Assembly (NCBI GenBank): GCA_029706075.1
Contig: JAINUG010000147.1
Coordinates: 2,000,145 to 2,064,144, forward strand
Direction: 5' to 3'
DNA from: Aldrovandia affinis
Lineage: Eukaryota; Chordata; Actinopteri; Notacanthiformes; Halosauridae
Length of the DNA: 64,000 nucleotides
Shown: positions 23,290 through 36,500 of the stretch, in pieces
Layout: each line of letters begins with the position of its first letter
How positions within the stretch are numbered: position 1 is the first letter of the stretch
Made by a program: the position numbers and the translations under genes
Notes under the pieces: model-generated
Databases searched by the model: none
Told to the model about the DNA's origin: nothing
The model's input: the letters and a program-made list of their open reading frames with translations, nothing else

Positions 23290-23474
23290 CTTTTTTCCAA
23301 CCACGTGGGTTAAATTCACCCGTTCCCGTGATGCTCCATTCAACATGGCCGCGTCCTGTTAGAGGCATGTGTGATAAACATTCATTAACAACACCCGTTT
23401 TTAAATACATCTCAGGCAGCATTATACTGTCTCTAATTCACTGTATAAAATAATCGGAAAACGTCTACTCTAAA
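23290..23474 (+). promoter_or_regulatory. utp20 5' region with canonical E-box and YY1-like site
   Basis: CACGTG lies at 23302-23307, about 170 bases before the utp20 ATG. A CAACATGGCCGCG YY1-like sequence lies near 23341. Canonical E-boxes near the start are common in ribosome-biogenesis genes driven by Myc-type factors. Promoter position is inferred from proximity; no TATA box is obvious. Confidence 0.45.
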
Positions 23475-26400
23475 ATGAAGACCAAATCGTCATATCACAA
23501 ATCTGAAAACACTTTCAGGGTAAGTGCTAGCAGTGCTTGCTTTGAACAATTTCTCAAGTTCAAAGGAGATTGAAGTTAACAATAACGTTACTTATTTCGC
23601 TGCTGTTTGGGGCCCTGTTTCTATTATTTATGTAGCTAGCTAGCTCGCGTTAGTTGTTAAAAAATAAACTACCTTTTTATTTGGTTAACTATGAGTCGAT
23701 ATAGCGAGGGCGGGTGAATGGGAAAGGTGTTGGCTAACCAGCAAGCAGATTATCTGCATCTTCACGGTTTCTACTATTACTTGCAAGCGATTGACTTTGA
23801 GCCTTTGTTTTCGTGCTGTTTTGCAGTTTCTTACGTTTTCTGAACGGCTTGCCAATGTGAATATCGACGTTATCCATCGCATCGACAGAACTGGCTGTTA
23901 CGACGAGGTACGTAGGATCTGTGAACGAAACGACAACATCTTGAATTGCATACTGATGTAGATGTTGACAAGAGAACAAGATGTCCTATTATTGGCGTTG
24001 CATAATTTTCGTGATAAACTCTTATCGCCCTAGGAGGTAGAAACGTACTTTTTCGAAGCACTGACGAAATGGAGGGATCTGAATTTAACAGAACATTTCA
24101 GTAAGTAGTATGCATGTCTATTACTCAATGAATGCTGTTGGCGCATTTGCTTTACTTACTTATCCTCACCCGGTGTTCTCATCGGAACGCGTCTCTCCCA
24201 CGAATGGCTATTTTATATCGTCATCCGATTATTTGTTTTACAGCAACGTTTTTAAAAGAAGTGATCCACAAGAGCCAGTCGTTCAACCTGCTGGTGTTCC
24301 ACCAGAAGTCCATCGTAGAGAGCCTGAAGAACCATCTTCGAGTGCGGGACAGTCTGGCCTATCAGCCCCTGCTCGAGTGAGTATGAGCCATCCAGATGGG
24401 AATGGGGGAAAGATGACATTAACTATCAGTCATTCACCCTAGTTGACCCATTTTCTGAAAGCTTATAGATGTGGTACCTGCCTAGGGTTAGCTAGGTTGT
24501 GATGGGGAACTGGCACACAAGGAATCATGGGAGACTGAACACATAACAATAACAATGGCTTACTTAGCATACGATTTGGCTAAGCTAACATTCGTTACTA
24601 GTGAACTTATTTACACCGTTTCAATATGACTGGTAATTTTTTATACGGGACAATGAACCATCGTAACTGACGGCTCGGATTATGGTTAGGTTTAAGGGTT
24701 AGGTATGGGACGTTCCAAATTTGGCCCAAAAACAGGACGTCCCGGCTAATACGGGACAGTTGGCAACCCTATACCTGCCATTAACAAAATAATAAATTGG
24801 CAGTCTAGAGAGTGTCTCCTGACCTCTTGAGTGTTCGTGTGTGATGCTGGTTACACTCTAAAGGCAGCGCTGCAAACAAATGGTCCATGTCAGCTCACAT
24901 GAAGCTCATTATTACTGCACTGAAAATAACCTGTCTGTCTGTCTCTTAGCCTGGTGGTCCAGTTGGCTCGGGACCTCCAGGCAGACTTCTACCCGGACTT
25001 CCAGGACTTCTTCCTGATCATCACCTCCATTCTGGAGACGCAGGACACAGAGCTGCTGGAGTGGGCCTTCACCAGCCTCTCCTACCTGTACAAACACCTG
25101 TGGAGGCTTATGGTCAAGGACATGAGTCAGATGTACAGGTGAGAATGGCAGCTGTGAATGTTGTACGGATGAGCATATGCAGTGGAGCTCGGAAGACGTG
25201 ATTTAATCACGTACGATTAGTTCCCTTGGCTGGGGACTCGGGTTTTAGCCAGTGAGCTAATCGTGTCTCTTGTGGCGTTGGGATCCTCGGTTCGAGATAA
25301 GAACCAAGTTACGATATTATGTGATGTCCTTAACACTATGGCTTGTGAGAATATACCTTCTGTACAAGCAGGGATGTACAGATGGGAAAGTACCTATGGT
25401 AGAAATGTGGTCCCCTGATGAGAAATGACCTGGGTTATAATGAGTCTCCCCTCAAGGCCTGTGATGTATAACAACCATGTTAATTGATTTACATGTTTCA
25501 AGGAAATTGTGTTTTCCGAGGTCCCTCCATGCTATTGATTTTGTCATGTCTCACTACTGGTTGTGGATATGCAGCTGCTTTCTCGTTTCTAGACATCGAT
25601 TGTGCCTCACTTTTATTTTGCAGTTTATACAGCACACTCCTGGCTCACAAAAAAGACCACATACGCAACTTTGCTGCAGAAAGTTTTGCGTTTCTGATGA
25701 GAAAGGTAAGACTAAGTGTATCTGTACATGGTAGCTCAAGTAGCCTTGTTAGGGATCGCGTGGCTTTAGCAAAATGTCAATTCTCTAAATACTGTCCATT
25801 CAGCACATAACCAAGTAGGCTTGTTATAGCTTCTACAGGGAGTCGTAGTTTTACACTGCAGTGTAACACAATATAGAGAGGTTTGCTGTACAGACTTGCT
25901 GTATAGCTCTCTAAGTATACATGTGAGTGTGTGTATATATATGTATGTAATGCTATTTTATGTACAATTTGTGTGTCCTAGGTGCCAGATCTGGATGGGC
26001 TCCTTACCTACATGTTCCAGGACCTGGTTGATCACCCTCAGAAGGTGGAAGGGGTGGGACAGCTGCTGTTCCAGATGTGCAGAGGGGTGCGCAACATGTT
26101 CCACTCCTGCTTTTTTATGTGAGCACATTGTTCTTTAATCTTCATCATTTCTAAGATCATGTTCCTTCCTGGTTGATCAATCATCAGAAGGTGGAATGAT
26201 GACAGCTGCTGTTCCATTTTCAGAGGGGTGCGCAATTGTCATCACCACTGGTGAGCACATTGTTCTTTTAATCATTTTGTAATATGTATCTATGTTGTTG
26301 ACTGTCCAAAAATAAAGAAAATCTAACTTTTCTCTCCCTGTGTATGGTATGCAGCTGCCAACACTTATATCTATTACTGTACTACTACACCGATCTCTTG

Positions 26401-28208
26401 TGCGGTCTATGATTGATCTTACCATGTATATATGCGCATCTTGTAAGTCGCTCTGGATAAGAGCTCTCCATTTACTGCTTGTGGTTTTTCTTGTACCCTC
26501 TCAGCACAAAAATGTAATTGCTTTTTGAAGTCTCTTCTCCATTTCTGACTCTTCTCTCTCTCTCAATGTCCCCATCCCCCCTCACACCCTTTCTGTCTTT
26601 TCCTCCCCTCCCTCCCCTCCTGTCCCTTCTCCTTTCCTCCCCTCCTCTCCCCTCTCCTCTTCTCCATCCTCTGCTCAGGCTCTTCCCGTGGCCTTGCGGA
26701 AGCTGGGCCCTTCAGGTCAGGACGGTGTGTCTCTGCCCTGGTCCGCCGTTGGAGAGGCCCTGGATCACATGGCAGAAGCTGCAACCAATCACATCCACAA
26801 GGAGCACTTCCTAGTGCTGTGGGAGTCTCTCCAGGTGAGGGATGGGTCTTGTTTGCCTAGTGGAGGGGCCAGTGGGTACGTCCACAGGGGAGGGAGGAGT
26901 CTCACATGAGCAGGTGAGTGGGGAGGGAGGTCGACAGGTGAGGGAGAGGTTTGTGCTGAGTGCTCTGCTCTGGACCCTGGGGGTCGTGCCACTTTACAGG
27001 GCTGTGTTGGGGAGGTGCTGCAGGACCTGGAGTCCGAAGGCGAAGGCAGCCAGGCCTCTGAGCACATGGAGAGGCTGCTGCACATCTGTCACACCCTGGT
27101 GGAGCACAGAGGCGGAGCCATTATTACCCAGCCGGAGTCTGTGTGTGAGGTGAGTGCAGCCTGTCAAAGTGTCAAGGTCCCAGGGGCTGGCAGATAGTGT
27201 AGCAGTGTAATGCACCCGTATTTGGCTGGTCCTGTATGAGTGTGAGCTGCCTATCAGGGATGGGATTTTGAAACCCGTCTCTGCCGGACCGGCCCTGGCA
27301 GTTAGCCCCGACTGGGGGCACTGTCCACTCCTGGGGGAGGGGGAAGGGTGATTGGCACAAACTCGCTGTGAAGCACGTAAGGGTGTCTCCAGAAAGGGGG
27401 ACGGTGAGTTCCATCTCTTGCCCCTTAGAGATGGGCGGCGAGTTGTGGGGGGAGGTTAATCAAAATAAATAGAGGGTATAATTGGCTTCCAAATTGGGGA
27501 GAAAAATGGGGGGAAACAATCTCTGCGAGAGGAGGGTGTTCCCTGCACATTTTTGTGTGAATGACCCAGAGCGTTATCTGTTTGTGTGTGAGGCGTTGCA
27601 TACCTGTTCTTGTTTGGCAGGCATTACACTGAGAGATTACTGATGTTTTTTGTTTAACCTTTGACCCCCACCCCCCCAGACTCTGATTGGGCTGATCCAG
27701 GCCCCCCGGCTCTCCCCGTCCTGTCAGGTGGTACTGCTGCAGGTGACCTCCTCGCTGCTGCTGGGCGAGAACGTGTCTGTGCCCGATGCTCTGATTCAGG
27801 AAATGCTAAAAAGGTGTGTTGTTCTTTACTTTTTTTGGGCAAACACATTGATTCAACATGCATTAACACCACACATCACTTCCCATAGTTACAGTCTTGA
27901 GCAATTCTTTAAGTAGTAACTAAGTGTATATATACAGTAGTGTGAAGATCCTGGATGGACCATTAGAGCAGACGAAAAGGGTGTGTGTTTATCACGAGAG
28001 TTGGGAATTTATGGAAACTTTGTGTAGACTTTGGAAAGTTGCTTCTTCCTTTGCATGAATCCACAGTGGGGACCTTTTTTACCCAGTCTGTTTTCCCCTC
28101 AGTTCTTACGGTCCTTTTCCCTCCATGCAGGTCTTCGTGACTGGAAGGGACCAGGACCTCATTCTCCCCTTCGCTAAGGGCATGTTTGACATGAAGCAGT
28201 TTGAACAG
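23475..28208 (+). CDS. utp20: utp20 exons 1-11 (N-terminal HEAT region)
   Basis: Exons are 23475-23519, 23827-23907, 24034-24100, 24244-24376, 24950-25138, 25624-25705, 25982-26118, 26679-26834, 27000-27149, 27680-27813 and 28131-28208. Readable blocks include [70 protein letters not shown] and [18 protein letters not shown]. Exon 7 ends in phase 2 after a run of six T while exon 8 opens in phase 0. Exon 10 ends in phase 2 after five A while exon 11 opens in phase 0. In both cases one extra base in the homopolymer would restore both the frame and the spacing of the human protein. Confidence 0.9.
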
Positions 28209-31200
28209 GTGAGACTGCACAACACATTGAACATGGTAGAAAGGGCTCAGCATAGACTGAGGCCCATTTAATAGTATTTTTCTGTTTTCCCTGATCTCTG
28301 GTGAGCTGGCTAGAAGGAACAGAAATTTGACAAAGGGTCAACAAAGGGTCAGGGTTGAATACCCTCTATTACAGATTGATTATGGATGTGGAATTGCTTT
28401 GTAGAACATGGTGTATTGGGGGAGTGGGACGGGGGGTGGATGGGATTCCTGTGTAAGATGGACAGGGCTGTGGAATAAGTGATAGTTTCTGAATGAACTG
28501 TGACTCTCCCTCTCTCTGTCTCGCCCCCTCCCCTCTCCCCACGTCCCTCAGCTCCTCCTGCCCAGCCTGTTGCAGTACCTGGAGCGGATGTTTGCCAGCA
28601 GTGACCCCGTGGCACGCCAGCTGGCCCTGGAGCTCCTCGCCAGTCTGATCCTGGACAAAGCTGCGCCACCCACCGATGGCTCCATGGCCTTCGAGAAGTA
28701 CCCCCTCGTTTTCACCGGCCAACTCCACAGGTGAGTCTTTACCAGGTTTAAGGTTGGCTGCTGTTGCATTGTATCGACCATGTTAGCCTCAGAACAGTGC
28801 TGAAACAACCCAGTTCTCTGAGTTTTCAGCATTGGGACTGGGTGTAGGATAGGGCACGGCTCTTCAGCAGGGATCTCACGTGTGTTTGTGACGTCTCCAG
28901 GTTGTCCGACCCCACGGAGGCCAAAGGCCAGGTGTCCGTGCCGATGCACGTCCTCTCACTCGTTGACCGGCCGAAGGGGGAAACCGCCGGAGACCTCTCG
29001 CATCTGTGGGCCGCCCTCGTGGTCCTGCCTCACGTCAGGTGGGTCGAGCTGGCCTTCACGCCTGGGCTCCTTTCTCTGTCTCTTCTGTGTTGCTGTGTCG
29101 CCGGCTCTCAAACTCTTTTGTTCCTGTGTTTCTCAGGCCTCTGGAGTCGGGGAAGGTTATTCCCGTCGTCACGGCAATCATCAACCGCCTGTTGGACGAT
29201 GTGGAGGGCGGAGCCTTGGGCAAGGGTCAGTACTCGATATTTAAATGTGAGAAACTGGTCGTTTCAACCAACGCTTTTTCCTCCTGAGCTAGTTTGGCCT
29301 GATAGTGGTGCTGTCCTGTTCCTCGGTATATCGTGAGTTCTGTAAATGTGTTCTCTTTCTGGGTGGGTTTGTGGTTCCTCACTATTGAATTGAATAGAAT
29401 ATTCTTTATTGCCATGTTATACAAGTTACACACAAGGTAATTGGAAGGTCTTTTCGCATACCTCTCCTAAGAGAGGTCTGAGCGCAGGGTCAGCCATATT
29501 ACGGCACACCTGGAGCAGTTAGTGGTTCAGTGCCTTGCTCAAGGAAGTGCCCAGGAAGTGATCTAGCCTCCCTCCGGTTTCCAGTTAATTGTTTTTTCAT
29601 TAGCCTTCCTGGGATTCGAACCAGCAACCCTTCGCTTGCCAGCCCGTGTCGCTAACCACTGAGCCACTGCTTGAGAGCTCTGTTGTTGTCTTGCTCCTCT
29701 GTGTAATTTGTGCTGTTGCTGCTCTGTGATTGGTCCCCAGGAGGGCTCTTTGTGGCCAGACAGGCGGTCAGCACACTGCTCAGCTTCAAAGAGTCGGCCG
29801 AGGTTCTGTCCCTGGTGCCAGTGGAGAGGATCCGGAGTATCGTCCAGTAAGTGCCCAGTCCACGTCCTCTGTGCACACCAACAACTCCACCCTCTGTTGG
29901 ACATGTAGGGGTTTGATCTTCAGAGATTTTATCCTTTTGTTACAGTGGGTTGCGGTTAAAATGGGTGCAGTGACATGCTAATGTGTGTTTTTGGGGTGAA
30001 TGGGTGAAATGGGCTGAATGTTGCTGTGGGCTGGCTGTTTATGCTGGGTGAGGTAGATATATCAGGGTCCCCATACGTCATGGAAAAGCCTTGGAAAATC
30101 TTAGAAAAATTGTGGAAATGTCTGATTCCATGTAATGTTTTTTTCTTTTCCGATAACGCTGCCAGAAAATGTCTGTTCCCCTGCCACCGTTGTTGCCATC
30201 TGCCATGGCTGTTCTCTCTCTCACACACACACACACACACAATGAGATGTGTATTTGCTCTGGCAACAAAACGTGTTAAGTTATGAACGTAAAGTCCATA
30301 TTTGCGTCAGTTGCAAAAAAAGTAATTGACAGCCTTGCATTGAAAGTCATGGAAAATGTCAATTAGATTTGAGTGAGAACCCTTTATATAGTGACCTGTT
30401 TGGGATAACATGGCTGTGTATCTGTGTGTGTACTACAGGAAGTTCCCCACTGACCTGTCCACCCTGCTACTGGGAGACCTCTACTACACCAGACTGTCAC
30501 TCAACGGCTGCTCCGCCCACCTGTCCCATGATGCAATGCTGGAGTTGTACCAGATGTTTCACGCCAATCTCTCCTCCAATGTCTCGAAGGTACTAGACTG
30601 ATAAAGGTCTAATTTTAATGATTGTGTGATGTGGTATTTGCCTTGTCTTTATATACTCAAATTGAGTTGGTAGGTACTGGCACGTAGTGAAGTGTTCTTG
30701 AGATACAGGTGTAGTTCACTTGTATAATGTTAGAGTTTTGAGGTAATGAGTAGACAATGGTGTGTTAGCTTGTTTTCATTATTTGTATTGTGTGTGTGTT
30801 AGATACGGATGCCGTCAGTGGTGTGTGTGTGTGTTTCTTTGACATAGAATTGTGTAAGTTGTATCAGAGCGAGTTTGAGTCTGAAACTCTTGTGGTGTTG
30901 GTCAGTGATGTTGTGTGTCAGTGTGTTTAAAGCTTTGATGAGTGACGTGGTGTATTTTTGATAAAGTGCGCTGTGTTTGGATCTTTGTCTTGGCCCAGAT
31001 TCGGCTGCTGACTCTGAGGATCCTCACTCATTTTGAAGTGGAAATTCCCAAACAAACCGAGGTAAACTTTTTATCCACTTTTTTTGGTTTTTTTGTTCAC
31101 AAGTTTGACATTGGGCCTATCCCACCACTCCAACATCCTCTGTCCATTACAGAGGGCACAGAATAGCGCATACGTCCTCCAAAACAAATGCAGCCAGCTG

Positions 31201-31754
31201 CCTCTTCTGACTGTGCTGCTGAGCTGAGTCATTGCACTGGTACTACTACATACGCAGCTGGCACAGACATATTGCGGTTTCCCAATTTGGCCAGAGGAGG
31301 CACTCTTGTGCAATGAGGCGGAGGGCAGACCCTGTCTACTGAAATTGGCTATGGCAAATGATGTGTCGCCCTGCAGGGCTGCCAGCCACAGGTTTCAGAC
31401 AGACGCCTGTAATCACATGGCTATTACCAGTGATGTCACACTTGCTCACCTGTGGCACGTTTCTGAGTACCGATTAGAAACGCCTCCGTGACCCAGAGTG
31501 TTCCTGCTCCCAGTGTACTCCTGTACTGCACTGTGGTTTCCAGCGCAGTGTCTCATGGCTGCGGGTGCTGATTGCAGGACGAGGAGGGTGCGGAGACGCA
31601 GAGCGTGTTCAGACTGTGTCTGCAGGCCGAGCTGGTTCCCGCCACGCTGCATGAATACAGAGAGAAGCTGCTGCACCTGCGCAAACTGAGACTGGACCTG
31701 GTGCAGCCCGCCCTGCCCCGAGGCTCCTTCCAGCAGGTACGCACACGTGCACTG

Positions 31755-31825
<71 letters not shown>

Positions 31826-31829
31826 ACTG

Positions 31830-31878
<49 letters not shown>

Positions 31879-31913
31879 TACACACACACACACACACACA
31901 CACACGTGCACTG

Positions 31914-31989
<76 letters not shown>

Positions 31990-33487
31990 GTACCACCCAG
32001 CCAGATGTACCCCCTCACCCCTGTCAGAAACCTTTCACACGCTGTATGTAATGTATGTACAGTGCTTATATTCTCTGTGTCCTTATTGGCTGCATTTTCT
32101 CTCCCAGGTGCCCCTCCGTTACCTTATTGGAATGCTGTTCATCAACTTCAGCCCCCTGTGGGACCCGGTCATCGAGCTGCTGGTGTGAGTACCTCAGCGT
32201 CATCATCACCCTCCTCTTCATCCTCCTCTTCACCCTCCTCTTCATCTCTCTCCATGCCTGCTGCTCTTCCTCAACGTCTCTTCTCGCCTCTCCTCAGTAC
32301 CCACGCCAAAGGGATGGAGAATAAAGATTTCTGGAAGGTCTTTCATGAGCACCTTGAAATGGTGGCCATTCTAGCAGGTGAGTTCCCTCTGTGCGGCGCA
32401 GCATGCGTGTGTATCCGTGCGCGTGTGTGGGTCTGTGTGCGTGTGTGTGTATCCGTGCGCGTGTGTGGGTCTGTGTGCGTGTGTGTGTATCCGTGCGCGT
32501 GTGTGGGTCTGTGTGCGTGTGGGTCCGTGCACGTGTGTGTGGGTCCGTGTGCGTGCGTGTGTATCCGTGCGTGTGTGTGTGTGTGTTGTGTGGGTGTGTG
32601 TATCCGTGTGTGGGTGCGTGTGCGTGTGTGTGGGCCTGTGTGCGTGTGTGTGGGTCCATGTGCGTCAGTTTCTCTGTGTTCCCGATCGGCGTCTCAGAGC
32701 GGGAGCTTCACGAGGAGGATGAGGAGGAGGATGAGGAAGGTGAGGCCAGCGGGCCGGAGTGGACCCAGGACCCTGACAGAGACGTGACCCAGAGCGGGGA
32801 CCTGGGAGTCCTCTACCTGCAGGAGCTGGACCAGGCCTCCGACCCCAGCGAGCGCACAGACTTCACCAACTTCCGCTTCCTGCTGTGGAGGGCCATGGCG
32901 CTGTTCCCCGAGCGGGTGGAGCCGCGCAGCCGTGAGCTGAGCCCGCTGCTCCTGCGCTTCATCCGGTGAGTCAGCGCCGTTCTACTCGCTCTCCAGCCCC
33001 AGCTGAGCCCCATCTGTTTAAAACACCTCCCCCACCATGAGTTACTCTGCTACCCTGCCCTCATTAGCACATGACTGACCTGTGTTGCTCCGCACCCTCC
33101 CTCCCTCCCTCCTTCTCTCTCCTCCCCCCCTCCCTCTCTCTCTCTCCCCTCCTCCCTCCCTCTCTCTGTTCCTCCCCCCCTCCCTCTCTCTCTCTCTCCT
33201 CTTCCCCCCCTCCCTCCATCCCTCTCTCTCCTCCTCCTCCCTCCCTCCCTCTCTCTCTCTCTCTCTCCTCCTCCCCTCTCTCTCCCTCCCTCTCCTTTCT
33301 CCCTCTCTCTCCCCCTCTCTCTATCCTCCTCCCCCCCTCCCTTCCTCTCTCTCCTCCTCCCCCTCTCCCTCTCTCTCTCTCTTTCTCCCCCTCTCTCTCC
33401 CCCCCTCTCTCTCCCTCTCTCCCCCTCTCTCCCTCTCTCCTCTCTCTCTCTCTCCTTTCCTCTCTCTCCCCCTTTCTCTCTCCCTCC

Positions 33488-33520
<33 letters not shown>

Positions 33521-36500
33521 CCCCTCTCCTCCCCCCCTCCCTCTCCCTCTCCTCCTCTCTCTCCCTCTCTCCTCCTCCCTGTCTCTCTCCTTTCTCCCCC
33601 CCTCTCTCCCCCTCCCCCTCGCCCCCTCCTCTCTGGTTGAATGACAGTAAGGAGTTCTACCCAGCGGACCTGCTGGTCGCTCCCACCCAGAGCCTCAGGA
33701 AGATGAGCAGCACCACCGCAGGGCCAGAGAGACGTGGTGAGGAAGAGGTGGAGATGGAGGAAGAGGAGGAGAGGGAGCCAGCAGAGGTGTCCAAACAGGC
33801 GCGGAGGAAGACGCCAAGGAGGGCGGCAGCTAAGTAAGAATGTTTCCGTTCTTTATCCGATGGCTTCCACAGGAGCGTTCCTAGAAACCACATCAGTTTT
33901 GTAATGTATGATATTTTAGCAGAATGGATAAGGAATGCTGATGGATGGACTCCTATGAGAGGCCCTTATTTCATACTTAACCTCTCATGAAAACTACCAT
34001 GCTAGCTAGCTACACTCATTGTAGTACTGTAACTTATATAGCTAACTTGTGTGGCTGCGGGTGATTAGATTCAGTATAGTCTATGCTGGTTAATATTAGG
34101 CATGACGATGGGGATAGGCTAACATTAGTTAAAGAGTAAAGCCTTCGGTTACGCACAGGTTCTGGTCAATCTACTCCCAACAATGTCCCATAAAACACCA
34201 ACTAACGGTAAAAGATATTTGCATGTGAGAGATTTTGTATGTGTGTGAAAGTGGTTTTATATATATATATATATATGTGTGAGAGAGTATGATGATGTGT
34301 GTGAGAGGGGTTAAGTATGAAATATGACCTAGAAGGATTTATGGCCTCCCATAGATTCCTGTACCCATCAGTCAAACTGAATGGCTGAGGCGAGGTTCTG
34401 AAAATGTCATTTCTGTTTGTTCAGGCAGCTTATCGCCCACCTGAAGGTGTTCTCCAAATTTACTAACCCCCGTTCCCTGTATCTGGAGCCCGACCTGCAC
34501 CAGCTCTACATGCAGGTAAGTGCATCTACACACACTGTAGTGAGCGGAAGGGGAAATCAGCTACTCTCTGTTTGAAATGAGACACAAACACAGCATGGTT
34601 TGCTCTTCAAAGGTTGAAAAAAGCAGAACGTAAAACCAATCCAATCCACTGTAGAAATCGAATATAAGGATGCGTGCAAAAGCGTAATATAGTACATGTA
34701 CAGTGGCTTTGGAAAGTATTCAGGCCCCTTCAATTTTTCCACACTTTGTTGTGTTATAGACTTAATTTAAAATGGATTAAATTGATTTGTTTGCCATCAA
34801 TCTACACTCAATACCCCATAATGACAAAGCGAAAACACGTTTTGTTTTTAGAAATTGTTGCAAATGTATTCAAAATAAAAAACTGAAATATGTAATTTAC
34901 ATAGGTATTCAGGCCCTTTGCTATAACACTCCAAATTGACCTCAGATGCATCCTTGTTCCTTTGATCATCCTTGAGATGTCTCTAGAACTTGATTGTAGT
35001 CCACCTGTGGCAAATTCAATTGAAGGGACATTATATAGAAAGGCACACACTTGTCTACATAAGGTCCTATAGTTTACAGTGCATGTCAGAGCAAAACCCA
35101 GGCCATGAAGTCCAAGGAACTCTCCATAGACCTCCGAGAGAGAATTGTGTCTTGGCAAGTTGGGTCAGTCTCTCAGTGTACCTGTGGAAGGGCCGGATCT
35201 GTCTCTCATGGTGTTCTCTCTGAATGTTCAGCTCCTGTGCCATCAGGACCAGGAGATCCAGAAGATTGCACTGGAATGTGAGCTGACCTACAAAGACCCC
35301 CACATCCTCCCCTACAAGTATGACTCCTACAATCCCTCTTCCCTCTCTCCACCCTCCTCTTTCTATTATTTTTGTCTGAAGAGGCTCACCGAGCATTAAC
35401 CTACTGGGACCTACTCCAGTCAGAGCTCTGAGCTCCAGTGGTGACCTGTTGTTTTGTTGGTTTTCTTCTGCAGGGAGAATCTACAGCGGCTGCTGAGCGA
35501 TAAGCACTTTAAAGAGGAGATCGTTCACTTCAACATCTCTGAGGAGGGAACCGCGGTGGAGGCCTCTCACAGACCCAACCTCATCCCGGTGCTCATGAGG
35601 TACGATACGATACGACAGGAGTGTGTGGGATTAATGATCCCCACCAAACATATAGGGCATGAAGACACGATAACAAGAACAGGCATATAACACAAGGCAG
35701 TAAACCTAGGATTAACCTGTCAGTAAAAAACCCCAATAAAAAACCAATAGCAACATCAGCTGATGGTCATTATCGACATTGTCACCATCATCATCATCAC
35801 ATCATTATGACATCAACAATGATTGTTGAAATTGAGACTAGCGTTCGTGTGTTTGTGGGATCAGCTCACGTGGGTGTCTGAATGAGAGTTGCTTGAGTGT
35901 GTCGGAGAGAGACGGCAGGGTGTGGATGAGGGTCGGGTCTGGTTAAGTGGTTTTAAGGGACCGTTGTCATAACCGGAAAGTTATAGGTTTCAAATCCAGG
36001 ACGTGGTGCTGAATCTGTTATTTGATTGATGCTACTCTTTTCTATAACAGAAATTCGAATCTAAAATCATTCAAAAAATGTACAGAGAAGTCTGTGTGTA
36101 TCAATAATCCCAGTTTTGTTTGTAAATAATGCTGTGTGCTGTTATAATGCAGTCTGTGTTTTTGTGAGGTTGTGTCAGTGCCAGCGTGCTTGTGGTTTCG
36201 CTCCCTGCAGGATCCTGTACGGGCGCATGCGCAGTAAGACGGGCAGTAAGTCTCAGGGCAAGGCTGGCGCCACCACACGCTCCTCCATCGTGCTCCGCTT
36301 CCTGGCCAGCTGTCTGCCGGAGGAGATGGGCATGTTCATCGACCTGCTGCTGGAGCCCCTCCGTCAGCACAGCCAAGGTACCCCGCCCCACAGCACCGCC
36401 CCGCCCCGCCCCACAGCACCACCCCGTCCCAAAACCTCTGCCCCCTGTCCCCCTCCTTATACCCTGGGGTCAGTGAGTCTCTCTCTCCCTCCCTCCCTTT

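Noticed and set aside
31446-32787. Long open frames of alternating Cys-Val or Thr-His
   Set aside because: They are translations of (CA)n/(TG)n microsatellites; only the exon segments inside them are coding.
33071-33640. Long Ser/Pro/Leu open frame
   Set aside because: It is the CT tract read in two frames; no splice sites or conservation support it apart from exon 22 at its end.
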